DNA of 64,000 nucleotides from Narthecium ossifragum (GCA_963920575.1 OY986975.1:18321897-18385896); one strand, 5' to 3'. Numbered from the stretch's first letter, positions 1 to 12,578 are shown. Notes: generated from the letters alone by a model not told the origin. Program-made: numbers and translations.

Positions 1-1382
1 TTATCTTCAACATAAAAGTTGCATATCCCTGAGTTATATTTCAATTCCAACTAGTTTCACAATATTTAGATTTATGTACGATGTTTAGTGAATTAAATGG
101 CCATGTTGTACAAAATAGAGCAGTCAAATTAATTAGTGAAATTAAGTGGTATTTATTAATCTAATTGATCCGATCTCTGGATATATGATTTTTGGTATGT
201 CATTGAGTGGGCATATCAAGTTTCACGTCAATCAGACGATTAGATTGGAAGTTATGATTTTCCGAAGTTTGTAGTAGTTCATTTGCTTTGATTCTATTAA
301 TCGAGCTTTCCATTATTTGTCTTATATATGTTATTATATTGCGTAGGTGTGGCATGTGGGTGAAACAAGGGGGTTACGTCCCTTGGGATGTGTAGAATAA
401 ATACTTTTGCTTTCCTAAGGCCATTGCTATGTTTACCCTTTTGGCGAGCTGTAAGCTACGCCCAGACTTGTATATTATTTGGCATATTGTTGCATTCTTT
501 TACTTCTATATTTGTGCCTGAACATTGCATGCATTTGATTGCATTAGAAACATTAGGCAAGGGCATGAATGATGGGTTGATAGCCGATCCGAGAGCTCGG
601 GCAGCTCGGATCTAGCCTTAGAACCGAGGCTGGGCAGCAAGGTCTAGAGAGAGATTGTTACTGTAATCATTACTTTATCGAGGTAATTGCTTAGCTGGCT
701 ACAGATTATAATGTTTGAGGTTTCGAGGTCGTGTCGTTTCTCTTGTGCCAAGGCGTAAGGTGGTTTAAATACTGTTACGCCTTGGGGCGGTTTCTCACCA
801 GTCTTGGGGTTCGGGTTGCGTTGGAGATGTACTGAAATCCCTGTTGGGCACACCTCGAGGAGCGCTCAGAGTCAGCGTGATCCTCATCGTGGTTTACTTT
901 TCTGTTAATGTAGTTAGCTACGCCTTAGGCTTGGCAGAGAGAGATGGCACAGTTGTAGTTCTATTTTCTTGTGAGTGACGTAGTATAGAATCATGCTGAG
1001 CTTATTGCTCACTCCTACCCGGGATGTGTTTGCTGGTGTGGGCGTTAGCGTTTCCGTAGCTCCTAGCGGATCAGCTTTTGGTGACGCGTCGACTTCTGGA
1101 GGTATTTGAGGTTTCTGGAGACTCTACTGTAATGTTGGCAGTTTTTGTATATATATATATCCTTCGAGGATTATGCTAAATGTATAATTTCCCACTTCGA
1201 GGAGTTTTGATAATATTGCATCAGTACATTTTGGTTTAATATTGGATATTACAGTTTTAACCCCAGATCAATTGTTTAAACTAGTTGTGATAATTGTTAT
1301 ATAAATGCGCCACAGATAGATTGAATAGATTATGAACCCTCACGCCTCGAACTGGATGGGTTTTCTAGATCGGGTTGTAACA
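1..1382 (+). mobile_element. S1: solo-LTR-like unit, subfamily A, cut by window start
   Basis: Non-coding unit closely similar to S3 (7266-9439) along its whole visible length and ending the same way, in a block that reads as the complement of CACACCCCGACCCAGAAAAC with a final ACA at 1382. It carries the family's conserved block near its end (about 1003-1048: a CTACCCGGG core followed by a pyrimidine/G stretch). The left part lies outside the window, so only the right boundary and no target-site duplication can be tested. It abuts the primer-binding site of Copia R0, so it inserted just inside R0's internal region. Confidence 0.7.
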
Positions 1383-1392
1383 ATGAGTGCCT

Positions 1393-1404
1393 GCTCTGAT
1401 ACCA
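1393..1404 (-). other. Copia R0 primer-binding site (initiator tRNA-Met)
   Basis: The minus strand reads TGGTATCAGAGC directly after an LTR end at 1407-1408. This is the standard PBS complementary to the 3' end of initiator tRNA-Met used by Ty1/Copia elements. It fixes the orientation of R0 (minus) and marks its 5' LTR to the right; the internal region lay to the left and is displaced by S1. Confidence 0.8.
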
Positions 1405-1406
1405 AT

Positions 1407-2248
1407 TGAAGAAAATAAACCCCCACGAATAGCCTAAACTTGCTTCTATGACATCAGTGATACCACTCAACACATAGACAAGGCTGTCAAGTGATAAACT
1501 TCTAACATACAAAGTATCGAACACTTGACAGGCAGATTAGCTAGTGTAATGCTGTCACAAAGTAACTAGCATAGAGGAAGAAGAAATTAAGCAAAATCAC
1601 TAACACAAAAGGTTTTTCAACGTGGAAAAACCCAACTGGGAAAAAACCACGGGTCCTCTATCGGAGACCACCCAAACCGAGCATTGGATCTTCATCTTAA
1701 CAATTGTACAACTAACACCTTTCCAAGATGACTCCTCATCAACCAGGTTGTTAGCAACTGAGCTCGACTCCTCGACTTAGTGTCAACTAAGACAACAAGA
1801 CAAAATACAAAAGCTTGGTCTTCAACTCTACTCAAAGTTGAGATAGATAGAGGACTCCTCCGCTCTTCTTAGAACTCCTTGGAATCCACCAAGGATGAAG
1901 GATTCCACCTTCAATTTGACTAGGACTCCTCCAAGTAATTCAAGAACTCCTTCTTCAGATAACACCCCTTGAAAGCTTCAAGGGTGAAGAACTCTTTCTT
2001 TGATAAAATGGTAGCTATGAGGAAGCTAGGATTTCAGCTCACTTGATAAGGTTGCTCCTCACTTTCTTTTGACTCGAGTTCTTATTTTTTCACGGCTTCT
2101 CTTCCACTCTATATATCTATGAGAGGCTTTTTCTTTGACTTGCAAGCTGGTCTTCAGCTGGCTTTTTCTTGCCCTTAAACAACCAGCTGGTGCAGTGCTT
2201 CGAAGTTACTTTGCAGCTATTAGTTCTTTTCTTTTCAAACACAGCTGG
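1407..2248 (-). mobile_element. Copia R0 5' LTR, downstream part
   Basis: Sequence between the PBS and S2. It contains an ACGTGGAAAAA...AACCACGGGTC arrangement also seen in the 3' LTR of R1 (about 10722-10770), so the two are related Copia families. S2 splits the LTR at a duplicated GCTGG (2244-2248 and 4613-4617). The remainder continues to the right of S2. No coding sequence of R0 is in the window. Confidence 0.6.
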
Positions 2249-4612
2249 TGTCACACCCCGACCCAGAAAACCCATCCAGGACGAGGCGTGAGGGTTCCTA
2301 CTACTATTCACATCCGAATGGCGCGATACATTTGCGGAAAAACAGAGATAATTTAAACAATTTAACTTCCAGGAGAAAACCCGTAATTCGATTAATAGAG
2401 ATATCAAGTTGTTTAAACATGCCATACATATTCTTATCAACATTCCTCCAAGGGAAACAAGTATACAATAATCCAAAATCCTCGAAAGATGTTATGATAT
2501 ACAAAATATAACAAAAGTACAATCGTCATCATGCTGCAACCTCAGACACCTCTGGAAGTCGACGCGCCACCAAAAGCTGATCCAGCTGGCTCTACCGAAG
2601 AAGAACTGGCGCCTGCACCTGCACACGTAGCCCGGGTAGGAGTGAGCGATAAGCTCAGTAGGGTTCTACTCTACGGCACACTAAAGGGAGGAAACCAACA
2701 ACTGTGGTGTCTCTCCACCTAAGCCTAAGGAATGCCACAGGGTTCCACAACCCCTATCGACTCCCCAAGGGATCCTACTCTTCTCAACCGACCACGCTGG
2801 GAACATCAACCAACATGCTGGGAGGAACAAGAACTAGAACCAGTAGGATCACCCTTACCCAGTAGGAAACCACTGCCTGGGGACCATGTCAGGGACATCG
2901 ACAACCATCCTTAGCACTTTGGCCTTGGGGAGACAACACGACCTCTAAACCTCAATAACCACATGATCAAAGCCAACTACAACATATCCTCAATAACATG
3001 AGATTCCAATTATACAATCACGTCCTAAACCTTACTACCCAACTGCGGTCCTAAGGCTAAATCCGGGCTACCCGAGAGCCTCGGATCGGCGATCAACCCA
3101 TCGCCCGCCTAACCTAACATGCCTCTAATGCATACAGTGCATGAACCTATGCAAACATCTATCCTAGATGTCTCTATATGCCACAACATCAATTATAGGT
3201 TCAACAGTTATACAATAGCCCTCGGCACTCGCCGGCAACGGGCTAAGGTTCCACAATGTCACACAAGCTAGTACTCATAGCTAGCTAATGGCTAGGCAAC
3301 CAATAAACATTTAAATCTCTCTTCAACCAAGCATTTAAATGCGAGCAAAACCGTAAATTTGCCTAAAGGGGAAAGTACACGATTTGATTCTTAAATTACA
3401 ATAGAAATCCCTTGAAAGCCCCATGATAATAATATGCATGCTTCCTAACAGGATTGGACATCTATCATGAACGAAAGCCAATCGAAGAAAGCCAGAAAAT
3501 ACTACTCAGGGGCTCACGGTCGATGCGACGGTCGACCGTGAGGGGAAAGGGAAAAAGGTTGAGAACCCACGATCGATCGAAACATCGACCGTGGGAAGCC
3601 CAAAACGAGACAGAGTCTGACGGTCGATCCGATGGTCGACCGTGACCGTGAGGTCTAGGTGAGGAAAAACACAAGGGCCACGGTCGATCGGAACATCGAC
3701 TGTGGGAGACCCAAAACAAGACAGAGCCTGACGGTCGATGCGATGATTGATCCGACGATCGACCGTGAGGTCTGGGTAACGCGTGCCAATGCTTGACGGT
3801 CGATCCGACGGTCGACCGTTGGACCTAGTGCACAGTTCCTAAGAACAGTGCCGAAAATCCAACTTCTTGGATTTGAACTATCAAACTTTGTTGAAAATCG
3901 ATGAAACTTTGCATGCATGCGTAATTAATGATGGGGAAACTATTGATGTGAAAAAAACACGATTTTGATGGTTAAATCTCAAATCTAGGTCTAATCGGCC
4001 AAAAACCGACAAAACGGCGATAATACGAGAATCATTCGATAAAATACGAAAATCAAGAAGTAGGGATACTCTAAGCAAGCTATAACATCCATGCAATAAG
4101 CTACACAATATTCTACCAAGTACTCCTACATCGAAATCACAATAAACCTATCCTAGGAGAACCCAACCATACGATCGGGGTAGAAACACCTACTTGATCA
4201 AGTAGGGAAGCTCCTCCACGCGTCCCCCAAGCTCAACCGCCAAGATCCGCTCCTCGAAGCTCGCGACTCCAAGCCCTAGCTCAGCTTCTAGGAGAGAGAC
4301 AGACAACGACAGGGAAGGAGAGAAAGAGAAAGCAAGAAAGAGTCAGGTATATATACAGATCAGAACTAATCTCGGCCGTCCAATTCGATCTTTCCCGATC
4401 GAGCCCCAATCTTCCGATCGAATGCACCCTTAAGGTTCTAATCAAACACATACATCAATCCAAGGCCGTGTGTGCGACGCAGGTGTGAAATTGCCCATGG
4501 GGTCAAAAGAGCAAATACGATCAGCCTGATCGCACCCGACGCGAAACCAAAGCAACAATAAGCGACTCTCGACCCGCGAGGTCGAGCCAGGTTAGAGGAA
4601 CGGGTCCTCATA
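2249..4612 (-). mobile_element. S2: solo-LTR-like unit, subfamily A
   Basis: Starts (plus strand) TGTCACACCCCGACCC and ends GGGTCCTCATA (family end is ACA; one change). It is flanked by the 5-bp target duplication GCTGG. Orientation is taken as minus because the related plus-oriented copies S3 and S13 have a TATA box about 400 bp from the TGTGAGGACC end; here a TATATATA stretch lies at about 4348-4356, 256 bp from that end. The unit is non-coding and carries a dense array of CGGTCGACCG/CGGTCGATC motifs at 3512-3830. No PBS, polypurine tract or second LTR adjoins it, which fits a solo LTR. Confidence 0.8.
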
Positions 4613-5123
4613 GCTGGCCTTGATTCAAGAACCAAGCAAAGTTGCATAGCCTTCTTCCATGTTAAGCTTCTATGTTGTGAAGTCAAGGCCGAAGCGATCA
4701 ATTCTTTTGTTCTCAATCTTCACAGCTATCTTCTGAGCATTTCCTATTTCAACTTAACTTGGCTTTTGAGCTTGCAAAATAAACAGAGCCTTCTTCTATG
4801 TAAACTTCCATCTGTAGCATATGTCATCTTTGGTACAGATTCTTTCAGCTGCAAATTACTTCTTCCAACTTAACATTGATCCACGAGCTTAGGAAAATGT
4901 AGAATTGATTCTTCTTCAATGTTTGATTTCTTCACTGCCAGTCAATAATAGTTGTTGCTTTAAACCGCTGGTCCACCAGCTGCTTCATTTCAGCTTTAAG
5001 CAATCACTCTCTTTGCACAAAAAGTTGTACATTTGTCTTGCACATCACCTCTTCAGATATCCTGATGTCAACCATCAAGAATTGCAGCTGTGCTAGTTAG
5101 CTATAGCTTCAGACTTTGATATC
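4613..5123 (-). mobile_element. Copia R0 5' LTR, upstream part (right limit uncertain)
   Basis: Continuation of the R0 LTR after S2, beginning with the second GCTGG copy. It is AT-rich with repeated CTTCTTC/AGCTTC words, as in the stretch left of S2. The LTR's outer end could not be located; a MITE sits at 5127-6312 and the LTR may continue beyond it. No coding content was found. Confidence 0.4.
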
Positions 5124-5126
5124 TAA

Positions 5127-6312
5127 GAGCATCCGTAGCAGCTCCCGTAAGAGAGTCAAAAAATCTATTTTACAGGAGCTACAGTATTTTTTAGGCTAAA
5201 ATCCTCCTACATCAGCTCTTCTAAAATAGAGTATTTGACTACAAGAGCTATAGTGATACTCCACATGTAGAGTATTACTGTAGCTCATCTATCCATTAAT
5301 TTATAATAAAATATGATCATTATGTTTTTCTTTAATTCATTATCCAAAGCCATTTGTATATTTTTTTTTAATTCATTCTCCCATATTGTCTAATGAATAA
5401 GAAATAATAAGATATTATGATTTTCATATTCTAATAATTTTGAGTAATAACAAATTACTACTCTATAGTTATTTAATAATAAAATGTGACTTTTTACTTT
5501 TCAAAAAGATTCTCAAATCACATTTATCCTTTTATCTCTTCTCCAAACCCATCTTCTCCAATGAATAATAAATAATAATACATTAAGATTTCCAATTTTT
5601 TTAATATTTTTATTTAATATATATTACTATTATATAGTTATTTGAATATATGACTATTCTCAAATATATTTATGAATATAATATGACCAATAAATAATAA
5701 ATAAAATATATAAAGAAATAATGAAAGTATGAATATTTAAGTGGCATAGAGAATGATTTAGGGGGCGTTTGCTCCGGCAGATCCGCGGGATCCGCGGAAT
5801 CCGTCGGAGCCGATTCCAAAATCGGCATCCCGACAAAATTTCGGGACGCCGAAATTGGAATCCGCCTCAGGGCGGATTCCAATTTACGGGATCCGACCGG
5901 GATCCGCGTCGGCGCCAAACGCGCGGATCCCGGTCGTTGGAATCCGCGCGTCCCCGCCAAACGCCCCCTTAGAGTATCTGATAAGAATTAGATGAAGAAT
6001 CAGTAAACTAGAAAAGTGGCTCTTTTTACTGTAGTCTAGAGAAATAATGAAAGTATGAATATATTACTATTATATAATTAATGTAATATGTTATTGTTGT
6101 TGTCAAATATATTTATCAATGTATAATATGACCAATGGATAAGAAATAGAAAATATAAAGAAAGAATGAAGATATTAATATTTAAGTCTGATAGAGAATG
6201 ATTTAGAGTATCTGATGCAGAGTGTTGTTGGATAGAGAATTTGTAAACTAGAAAAATGACTCCTTTTACTGTATTTTAGAGAATATGTTAAGAAGAGCTG
6301 ATGTGGATGCTC
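5127..6312. mobile_element. MITE with GAGCATCC terminal inverted repeats
   Basis: Left end GAGCATCCGTAGCAGCTC and right end GAGCTGATGTGGATGCTC are imperfect inverted repeats, flanked by TAA at 5124-5126 and 6313-6315. The 3-bp TAA duplication points to the PIF/Harbinger superfamily. The interior is AT-rich, has no transposase, and repeats a segment with CTAGAAAARTGRCTC and TTTACTGTA at about 6008-6040 and 6246-6285. It contains a second MITE at 5761-5968. Confidence 0.7.
5761..5968. mobile_element. Tourist-like MITE nested in the larger MITE
   Basis: 208-bp GC-rich element with GGGGGCGTTTG / CAAACGCCCCC terminal inverted repeats and TTA duplicated at 5758-5760 and 5969-5971. The empty-site sequence (GATTTAGAGTATCTGAT) is preserved in the related segment near 6200 of the host MITE, so the duplication is directly visible. 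TTA plus a GGGGGCGTTTG terminus is typical of PIF/Harbinger MITEs. It is packed with GGATCCGCGG-like words. Confidence 0.85.
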
Positions 6313-6315
6313 TAA

Positions 6316-7265
6316 GACACTTGGCATATAGCTCTGCATGTGTCTCACACCAAAAGCAACCTTGATCTAAGAACAATTATAAGGCTTTGTGTCCTAGTTA
6401 CAAGCTAAGCATGTTTTGATCACAAACCAGTCATTTACATAACTTACATTCTCAACTGATGCAAGGAACCAAACGCCTCCTTAATGTTGACAAATGCAAA
6501 TCTTGATTAAACAGTTTTGGAAATCATAGGAGGGTAGACAAACAAAAAAGAAACATTTGCAAGGATGTATATTTGAATATTCAGATATGACGACTTCTTT
6601 GAGATAAATCACATATTTGTTAAGGGTGTGCAAACAAAAAAACCATTTTCTTAATGTGCCATGACAGATGGGAGAAGGAAATATAGTTGATGTAGGGGAG
6701 GCTTACCCAATAGAAATTAATTGACCGAGTTATATATAATTGAGGTTTAGTTTCGGACAATTTGGAATGGTTTCTCCTCCCTAAGATACGTCCATTTTCG
6801 ATGTACGCTATCCTATGCCTAAGGTTTTGCAAGTGGGTAAATCGAGCGACGTTGTTGCCTAGTGTAGCTAATATATGATACATACAAACCCCTAAAACTT
6901 CTCTACAAGTCCATTCTCAGGAGGTAATTCCACAAACACCATAAAAAAAATATCCACATAAACCATGTTCTTCTTTCTCTTCCCCTATTCTCATCCTATG
7001 TTCTTAACCCATTCATATAGATATGGAGGTTTAATGAATAAATTTTATATCTCTCAAGTATACGAATCGGTGAAATCAATATAGCAGCAAGACGAGTACC
7101 GTATCCACAGATATTTGTAGATATTATTAGGGTAAACCGCTAAAGAAGAACGGAAAGGAAAGCAAGTAAGAAACAAGAATTGCTTGAAGTAAAATATCTA
7201 ACAATGACGTAAGAAAGCGACAGAAATCTGATAGATGAAGACTAAGGTTCTGATTTCATCATAAC
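6316..7265. other. Unclassified AT-rich intergenic stretch
   Basis: No gene or clear TE boundary seen. The first part may be the outer portion of the R0 LTR. S3 begins at 7266 in a sequence (TCATAACATCC) that resumes cleanly after it. Short reading frames here have no recognisable motif. Confidence 0.3.
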
Positions 7266-9439
7266 TGTGAGGACTCGTTCCTCTAACCTGGCTCGACTGC
7301 GTAGGTCAGGGCAGTGCCTTGTTGGCTTGTTTTCGCGTCGAGCGCGATCTGTTTGATCGCATTGTTGCTTTTGGACCCGAATGCTAATTTGGTAAATTAC
7401 ACATTGGCGGTTGGTTTCACACCCGTGTAGTGTACACACTGTTCTATGATTTATGATTGTGCTTTTTAGAACCTTAGGCGAGCTTGGGATCGAAAGATCT
7501 GAGTTCGGGCGCACGGGAGCTGTCTTTAGGACAATTGTCAGCCCAAACTGATCGATCCCTCTAGGGAGCGATCGGTCGGATTCGAGGTTGGCACCGCCTT
7601 TGATGTGATCGGAGAAGGATGCGAACCAACCTAGTCCGATCAATTGCTCAAGGAGCGAGTCGGTCAGGTCTATAAGAGACCAATGAACCACCCTATTTTT
7701 CTTTTTCTTCTTCCTTCTTCTTCTCTTCTTTGATCCGCGAGGAGGGCTTGTTGCAGAAGTTTGGAGGCTTCACCAGCAAGCAGGGGAGTAGCTCTAGATC
7801 TCCTCTACATGGTTTAATTAAGGATTAAATGTGGATTAAGCGTAGTTAGGTAGGATCCTTGACTTTAGGCTTGATTAGGTGCTCTTGGTTGTTTTGTTGC
7901 TTAATTTCTTGATCAATATATGCTAGATGATGCTCCTAGGCTTTCTTAATATATGTTTGAAGCTTATTGGATTTTGGTTGGATTTAAATAGGATTTAAGT
8001 GAGTTTTCCTTCATTTATTCCCGGATTTTTGTTCTAGCAGAAACAGCTATGTTCTAGCTTGTTTTCTGTCTTGTACGTGCATGATCTCAGTTGATCTTCA
8101 ACATAAACGTTATCAATCTCTGAGTTAGATTTCGATTACAACTTGTTTCACATTTTTCTGATTTATGTATAATTTATTGTGAATTAAATGGCCAGGCTGT
8201 GTTGAACAGAGTAGCCAATTTAATTAGTGAATTTAAGTAGTTTTTCTTTATCTGATTGATCTAATATTTGGATATATGATTCGGAATATGTCATTGGGTA
8301 GGTCGAGTTTCACATTAATTGGGCGGATAGAACGAAAGTTATGATTTTTTGAATTTAGTAGCTTGTTTGCTTTAATTCGTTAATCGAGTTTTTCATTATT
8401 TATATGTTATTATATTGCATAGGCCCTGCGTGTGGCATGTGGGTGAACCAAGGGGGTCTCGCCCCTTGGGATGTGTAGAATAAATATATGTTTTCCTTAT
8501 ACCACTGCTATGTATACCCTTTTGGCGAGCAATAGGCTACGCTCAGACTTGTATCTTATTTGGCATACTGTTGTATGCTCATACTTCTATATTTGTGCCT
8601 GAGCATTGCATGCATTTGATTGCATTAGAAGCATTAGGCTAGGACGTGGTCAATGGGTTGATCGCCAATTCGACGGCTCGGGCAGCTTGGATCTAGCCTT
8701 AGGACCGAGGCTAGGTAGTAAAGCCTAGGGAGAGATTGTTACTATAATCATTTCTTTATCGAGGTAATTGTTTAGCTGGCTACAGAATATAATGTATGAA
8801 GTCTAGAGGTCGTGTCGTTTCTCTTGTGCTAAGGCTTAAGGTGGTTTAAACACTGTTACGCCTTGGGGTGGTTTGTCATCAGTGTTGGGGTTTGGTTGTA
8901 TTGGAGATGCATTGAAATCCCTATTGGGCACACCTCGACGAGCACTCAGAGTCGAGCATGATCCTCGTCGTGGTTTACTTTTCTGTTAATGTAGTTAGCT
9001 ATTCCTTAAGCTTGGCGGAGGGAGATGGCACAGTTGTTGTTCCATTTTTCTTGTGAGTGACGTAATATAAAATCATGTTGAGCTTTTTGCTTACTCCTAC
9101 CCGGGCTGTGTTTGCAGGTGCAGGTGCTAGCGCTTCCGTAGCTCCCAGCGGATCAGCTTTTGTTGGCGCATCGACTTTTGAAGACGTTTGAGGTTTCTTA
9201 AGACTCCGTTGTACAGCTGGCAGTTTTGTATATAGATATCCTTCGAGAATTATGATAAATATATAATTTCCCTCTTCGACAGGTTTTGGTAATATTGTAT
9301 CAGTACGTTTTGGTTTAATATTGAATATTACAGTTCTAGCCCCAGATTAATTGTTATATAAATGCGTCAGAGATGGATTGAATAAATAAGGAATCCTAAC
9401 GCCCCAGACTGGATGGGTTTTCTGGGTCGGGGTGTGACA
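7266..9439 (+). mobile_element. S3: complete solo-LTR-like unit, subfamily A
   Basis: 2174 bp, starting TGTGAGGACTCGTTCC and ending GGGGTGTGACA, flanked by the 5-bp duplication ATAAC (7261-7265 and 9440-9444). A TATA box (TATAAGA, 7671-7677) lies 406 bp in, followed by a CT-rich leader (about 7690-7735), which sets the transcription direction. CGATCGATC-type repeats lie upstream of the TATA at 7545-7645. There are no coding domains and no adjacent PBS or polypurine tract, so a solo LTR is the best reading. A diverged copy of the family hairpin is at 7385-7399. Confidence 0.85.
7671..7677 (+). promoter_or_regulatory. TATA box of S3 LTR
   Basis: TATAAGA 406 bp from the 5' end of S3. The equivalent position in S13 (63891, 401 bp from its start) is TATAAAA. 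The position is shared although the surrounding sequence has diverged. Confidence 0.5.
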
Positions 9440-10635
9440 ATAACATCCTCATTATATGCATTGAATCAGCAAAATCTCAATTTAATTCTAAGGATTCGTT
9501 CTTCCAGTATGATGATTCATTCAGCCGCGGTGTCACCAAGTACCTTTAACTAACACTAGCTAATGAACTCATAGCTAATGTCAATCAAGAATCCATTAAA
9601 TTCTGAAGAACACTCATGAACCAAGAACTGTCTAAGCTTGAACCCGGCTTCGACATAAACTCATGCATTCATAGATCGTGCAAGATTAATGATGAATCAT
9701 CGCCTAATCTTACATAAAACAATCTTAACACATATTATGAACATTAACATTGGCCAAAGGGATTCAGCGGTGTGGGCATCAGATATTCATGGAAAGATTT
9801 CTTCTGCTTTGGCTTACTTATTCCTATATGATAGCAAGCGTCAGCGGCTCCACTTTGCTCCATCGATTCGCTAGGAAAACATTTGGCATGGGCCGTTTGG
9901 ACCCAGGGTACGAGCTTTCCTTTGGATGTTTTTCCATCAAAAGATCCCAACTACTGTGGATCTACATCGTGTCGGGGCGCTTGCAGATCCAACATGTAAT
10001 TTTTACCAAAACAATTCTCAAAAAACAAGTGCGGGAGATTTCTTTATGTAATTCTACATCAAAAATATAATTTATCATCCTATGCTCCGGAATTCTGGAT
10101 CCCCCCCTCCAGCAATTCTCTTGAGTGCCTGCATGTAATTTTTGGCTCTTTTTTTTGTCTCTTCCAATAGTCGCTGTTATTGTCTTCTACTGATTTACAC
10201 TACCCTTGGGCTCATCTAGTCAAAGAAAAAAAAAAGGAGAACAACTTTTCAAATAAGATGGCCAGAAAGACAGTTACAACAACCAGCAAGATGTGCAACA
10301 AGTCTTAAAACACAAATTAAGTTCTGCAGACCTGCAAAAGAAATTACCAAATTGGAGGATAAAAAGGGACAAAGCAAGAGTGACATGCAAGAGAAGGCAG
10401 AACAAAACATCCATTCTTCTTTATAAAATCTGGATCAACGAAAGAGGTGTGATTAAATCTGTGCAATAGATCTGAACAAGATTAGTATGATAGCATCACC
10501 TACAGTACTATGTTTGGTTTTTACATATATACCTCAATAGAAGGGCCAAACAGAAGGTAAATATAGGGATGGAGTTTGTAGATGTTGAGCCCACTGTCAT
10601 TGTAGTGAGTTTTAAAGTTACATGTTGGGATTTGG
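9440..10635. other. Unclassified intergenic stretch
   Basis: Begins with the 3' copy of the S3 target duplication and ends at the outer edge of the R1 3' LTR. AT-rich, with a poly-A run near 10227. No gene, repeat array or coding domain could be supported. Confidence 0.3.
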
Positions 10636-11380
10636 TGATGAAAAGGACCACCCAAACCCCTCCACGATAGCCAAATAAGAAAAGAAATCAAGAAATCATA
10701 CCAAGAAGAAAACATCATATTTACGTGGAAAAATCTCACAGCAATTGACTGAGAGGAAAAAACCACGGGTCAAAGGAGAAAGGGCTTCACTATGAATCAA
10801 AGGCTACAAGGGTTCTTCTAGAGAGACATACTTTCTCTCTCTAGGACTTCTTCCTCTCTCTCTCTCTCGCAGCTCTATTTTTCTCTTGAGAAAAATCTCA
10901 CTAACACCAACCCTAACTAGTAACCCACCCTTATATAGTAGTCTAACTCACTAGGAGTTTTACAACCATTGAATTAACCACCTTTATAACTAGCCAGCCG
11001 TCCAATCAAGAAAGAAGATATACACATTGATCTCTTCTCATAGGATGTACGCCAGCAACCAAGAGGCATTTAATGCGCAACCCAATCATTGATTCCTTAC
11101 CATGCTCTCACATGTCTCCACGTGCTCTCATGCACCCTCGTGCTTGTAGCTTCGAAAGCTGCTCAGCACATCCACCATATCGAGACACCTCCGAGATCCG
11201 ACTTCGAGATCACGCCTCCGGGATCGATGCCTCCAGAGCTCGACACCTCGACCTTCGATGTCTCTACACCTCCGAGGCTCGATGCCTCCGAGCTCGACCT
11301 TTTCTTTTTCTTCGTCGCATCTGGTGGCTTCGATCAACCAGATCCGTTTGTTGAGGCCTCATGAGAAGAGAACCCCAACA
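10636..11380 (-). mobile_element. Copia R1 3' LTR
   Basis: On the minus strand the LTR starts TGTTGGGGTT at 11380, directly after a purine-rich tract (GAGAAGGGTGAGTT) that follows the RNase H reading frame, and ends near TTTTCATCA at 10636. It includes a CT-microsatellite (about 10834-10870) and an ACGTGGAAAAA motif shared with R0. The right end is well supported by the polypurine tract; the left end is inferred by alignment to the R0 LTR end. The matching 5' LTR is not in the window. Confidence 0.6.
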
Positions 11381-11408
11381 AACTCACCCTTCTCGACTCA
11401 GGAGGACT

Positions 11409-12096
11409 CCATACCAGTTATGTTTATGCATACCTGGAGCTTCTCTCCGAGTAATGATTTGGTCATCATATCCGACGGGTTCTCGTCGGTGTGAATGTTC
11501 TGGATATGCAGCTGCTTCTCTTCGAGCATATCTTGAATCCAATGGTATCTGACATTGATATGTTTGAACCTCGAGTGAAAACTTGAGTTCTATGACAGAT
11601 GGATGGCACTTTGACTATCACAGTGAACTGTGTACTCTTCTTGCTTCAAACCAAGATCAGTGGTGAACTTCTTCATCCAAATCATCACTTTGCAGACCTC
11701 TGTAGCTGCAATGAATTCAGCTTCTGTGGTTGACAAGGCTACACGCTTTTGCAGTCTCGATTGTCACGCTATTGCGCCTCCTGCGAATGTAATCAAGTAG
11801 CCCAACTCCGACTTTCTTGAATCCACATCTCCAGCCATATCAACATCTGTGTAACCTTATAGTATAGGTAGTCCACCTCCAAAACATAAACAGAGTTTAG
11901 AGGTTCCACGGAGATACCTGAAAATCCATTTCACTGTTTCCCAATGCTCGCATCCTGGGTTTGAGATGAATCTGCTAACAACTCCAACTGTGTGTGCTAT
12001 ATCAGGCCTCGTGCACACCATCGAATACATCAGACTTCCCACAGCTGATGCATATGGAACTCGATTTATCTCCTCCTTGCCTCTAGCATCCTTGGG
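11409..12096 (-). pseudogene. Copia R1 pol: RT C-terminus and RNase H (decayed)
   Basis: Read on the minus strand, 12096-11857 encodes the region after the RT palm, including VPYASAVGSLMYSMVCTRPD and a following HWETVKWIFRYLRGTSK. Then 11857-11409 encodes the Copia RNase H: TDVDMAGDVDSRKSELGYL, RVALSTTEAEFIAATEVCK, HCDSQSAIHLS and IHTDENPSDMMTKS. Key acidic residues (D of TDVDMAG, E of TEAEF, D of CDSQS) are present, but at least two in-frame stops replace expected residues (W before QSRLQK; K after AIHLS). Features match Tnt1/Tork-type Copia. S4 interrupts it at TTGGG (12092-12096). Confidence 0.85.
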
Positions 12097-12578
12097 TGTG
12101 AGGACCTGTCCCTCTACCCTTGTGGCTCGTTGTAGATCGCAAGGGCAATTTGGTAAATTGCGCATTGTTGGTTTGTTTCACACCCGCGTGTGCACACACT
12201 GACCTTGTTTGTGTTAGTGCTTGATTAGAATGGTTAGGTGGACCCGGGATCGGAAGATCCCAGCTCAGGCGCGCAGCAGCCCGTTTTTGGGCTGCTGGCG
12301 GCCCGCGAGCGATCGATCGGACTCGTGAGCAAGTCGGTGGGTTTTCCTTCGAGAGGACGGCCGCTGTTGGCCGTCACTCTCCTCTGTTAGAAGGGGAGGA
12401 CTTTCCCTCCCCTCCTTCCCCTTTTCCCCTCTTCCCCCGGTTTTCCCCTTCCCCTTTTCCCTCCTTTTCTTCCTCTTCTCCTCCTCCTTCTTCTCCTTTC
12501 TTCTTCCTTCTTCTTCTTCCTCCCGCGGCTCTGTTTTCTTCCCTTGTTTTCCGGCAGCCCCTTCTTCTTCACCGTTCT

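Noticed and set aside
1393..1404. tRNA-Met gene
   Set aside because: Only the 3'-end complement used as a retroelement primer site is present; no cloverleaf sequence. The same holds at 21088-21100.
3512..3830. CRISPR-like array (regular palindromic repeats)
   Set aside because: Units vary in length and sequence, spacers are themselves GTCGAC-rich, there are no cas genes, and the context is a eukaryotic LTR.
7545..7645. GATC-rich segments as bacterial contamination or Dam sites
   Set aside because: They are inside plant LTR units with eukaryotic TATA boxes and target duplications.
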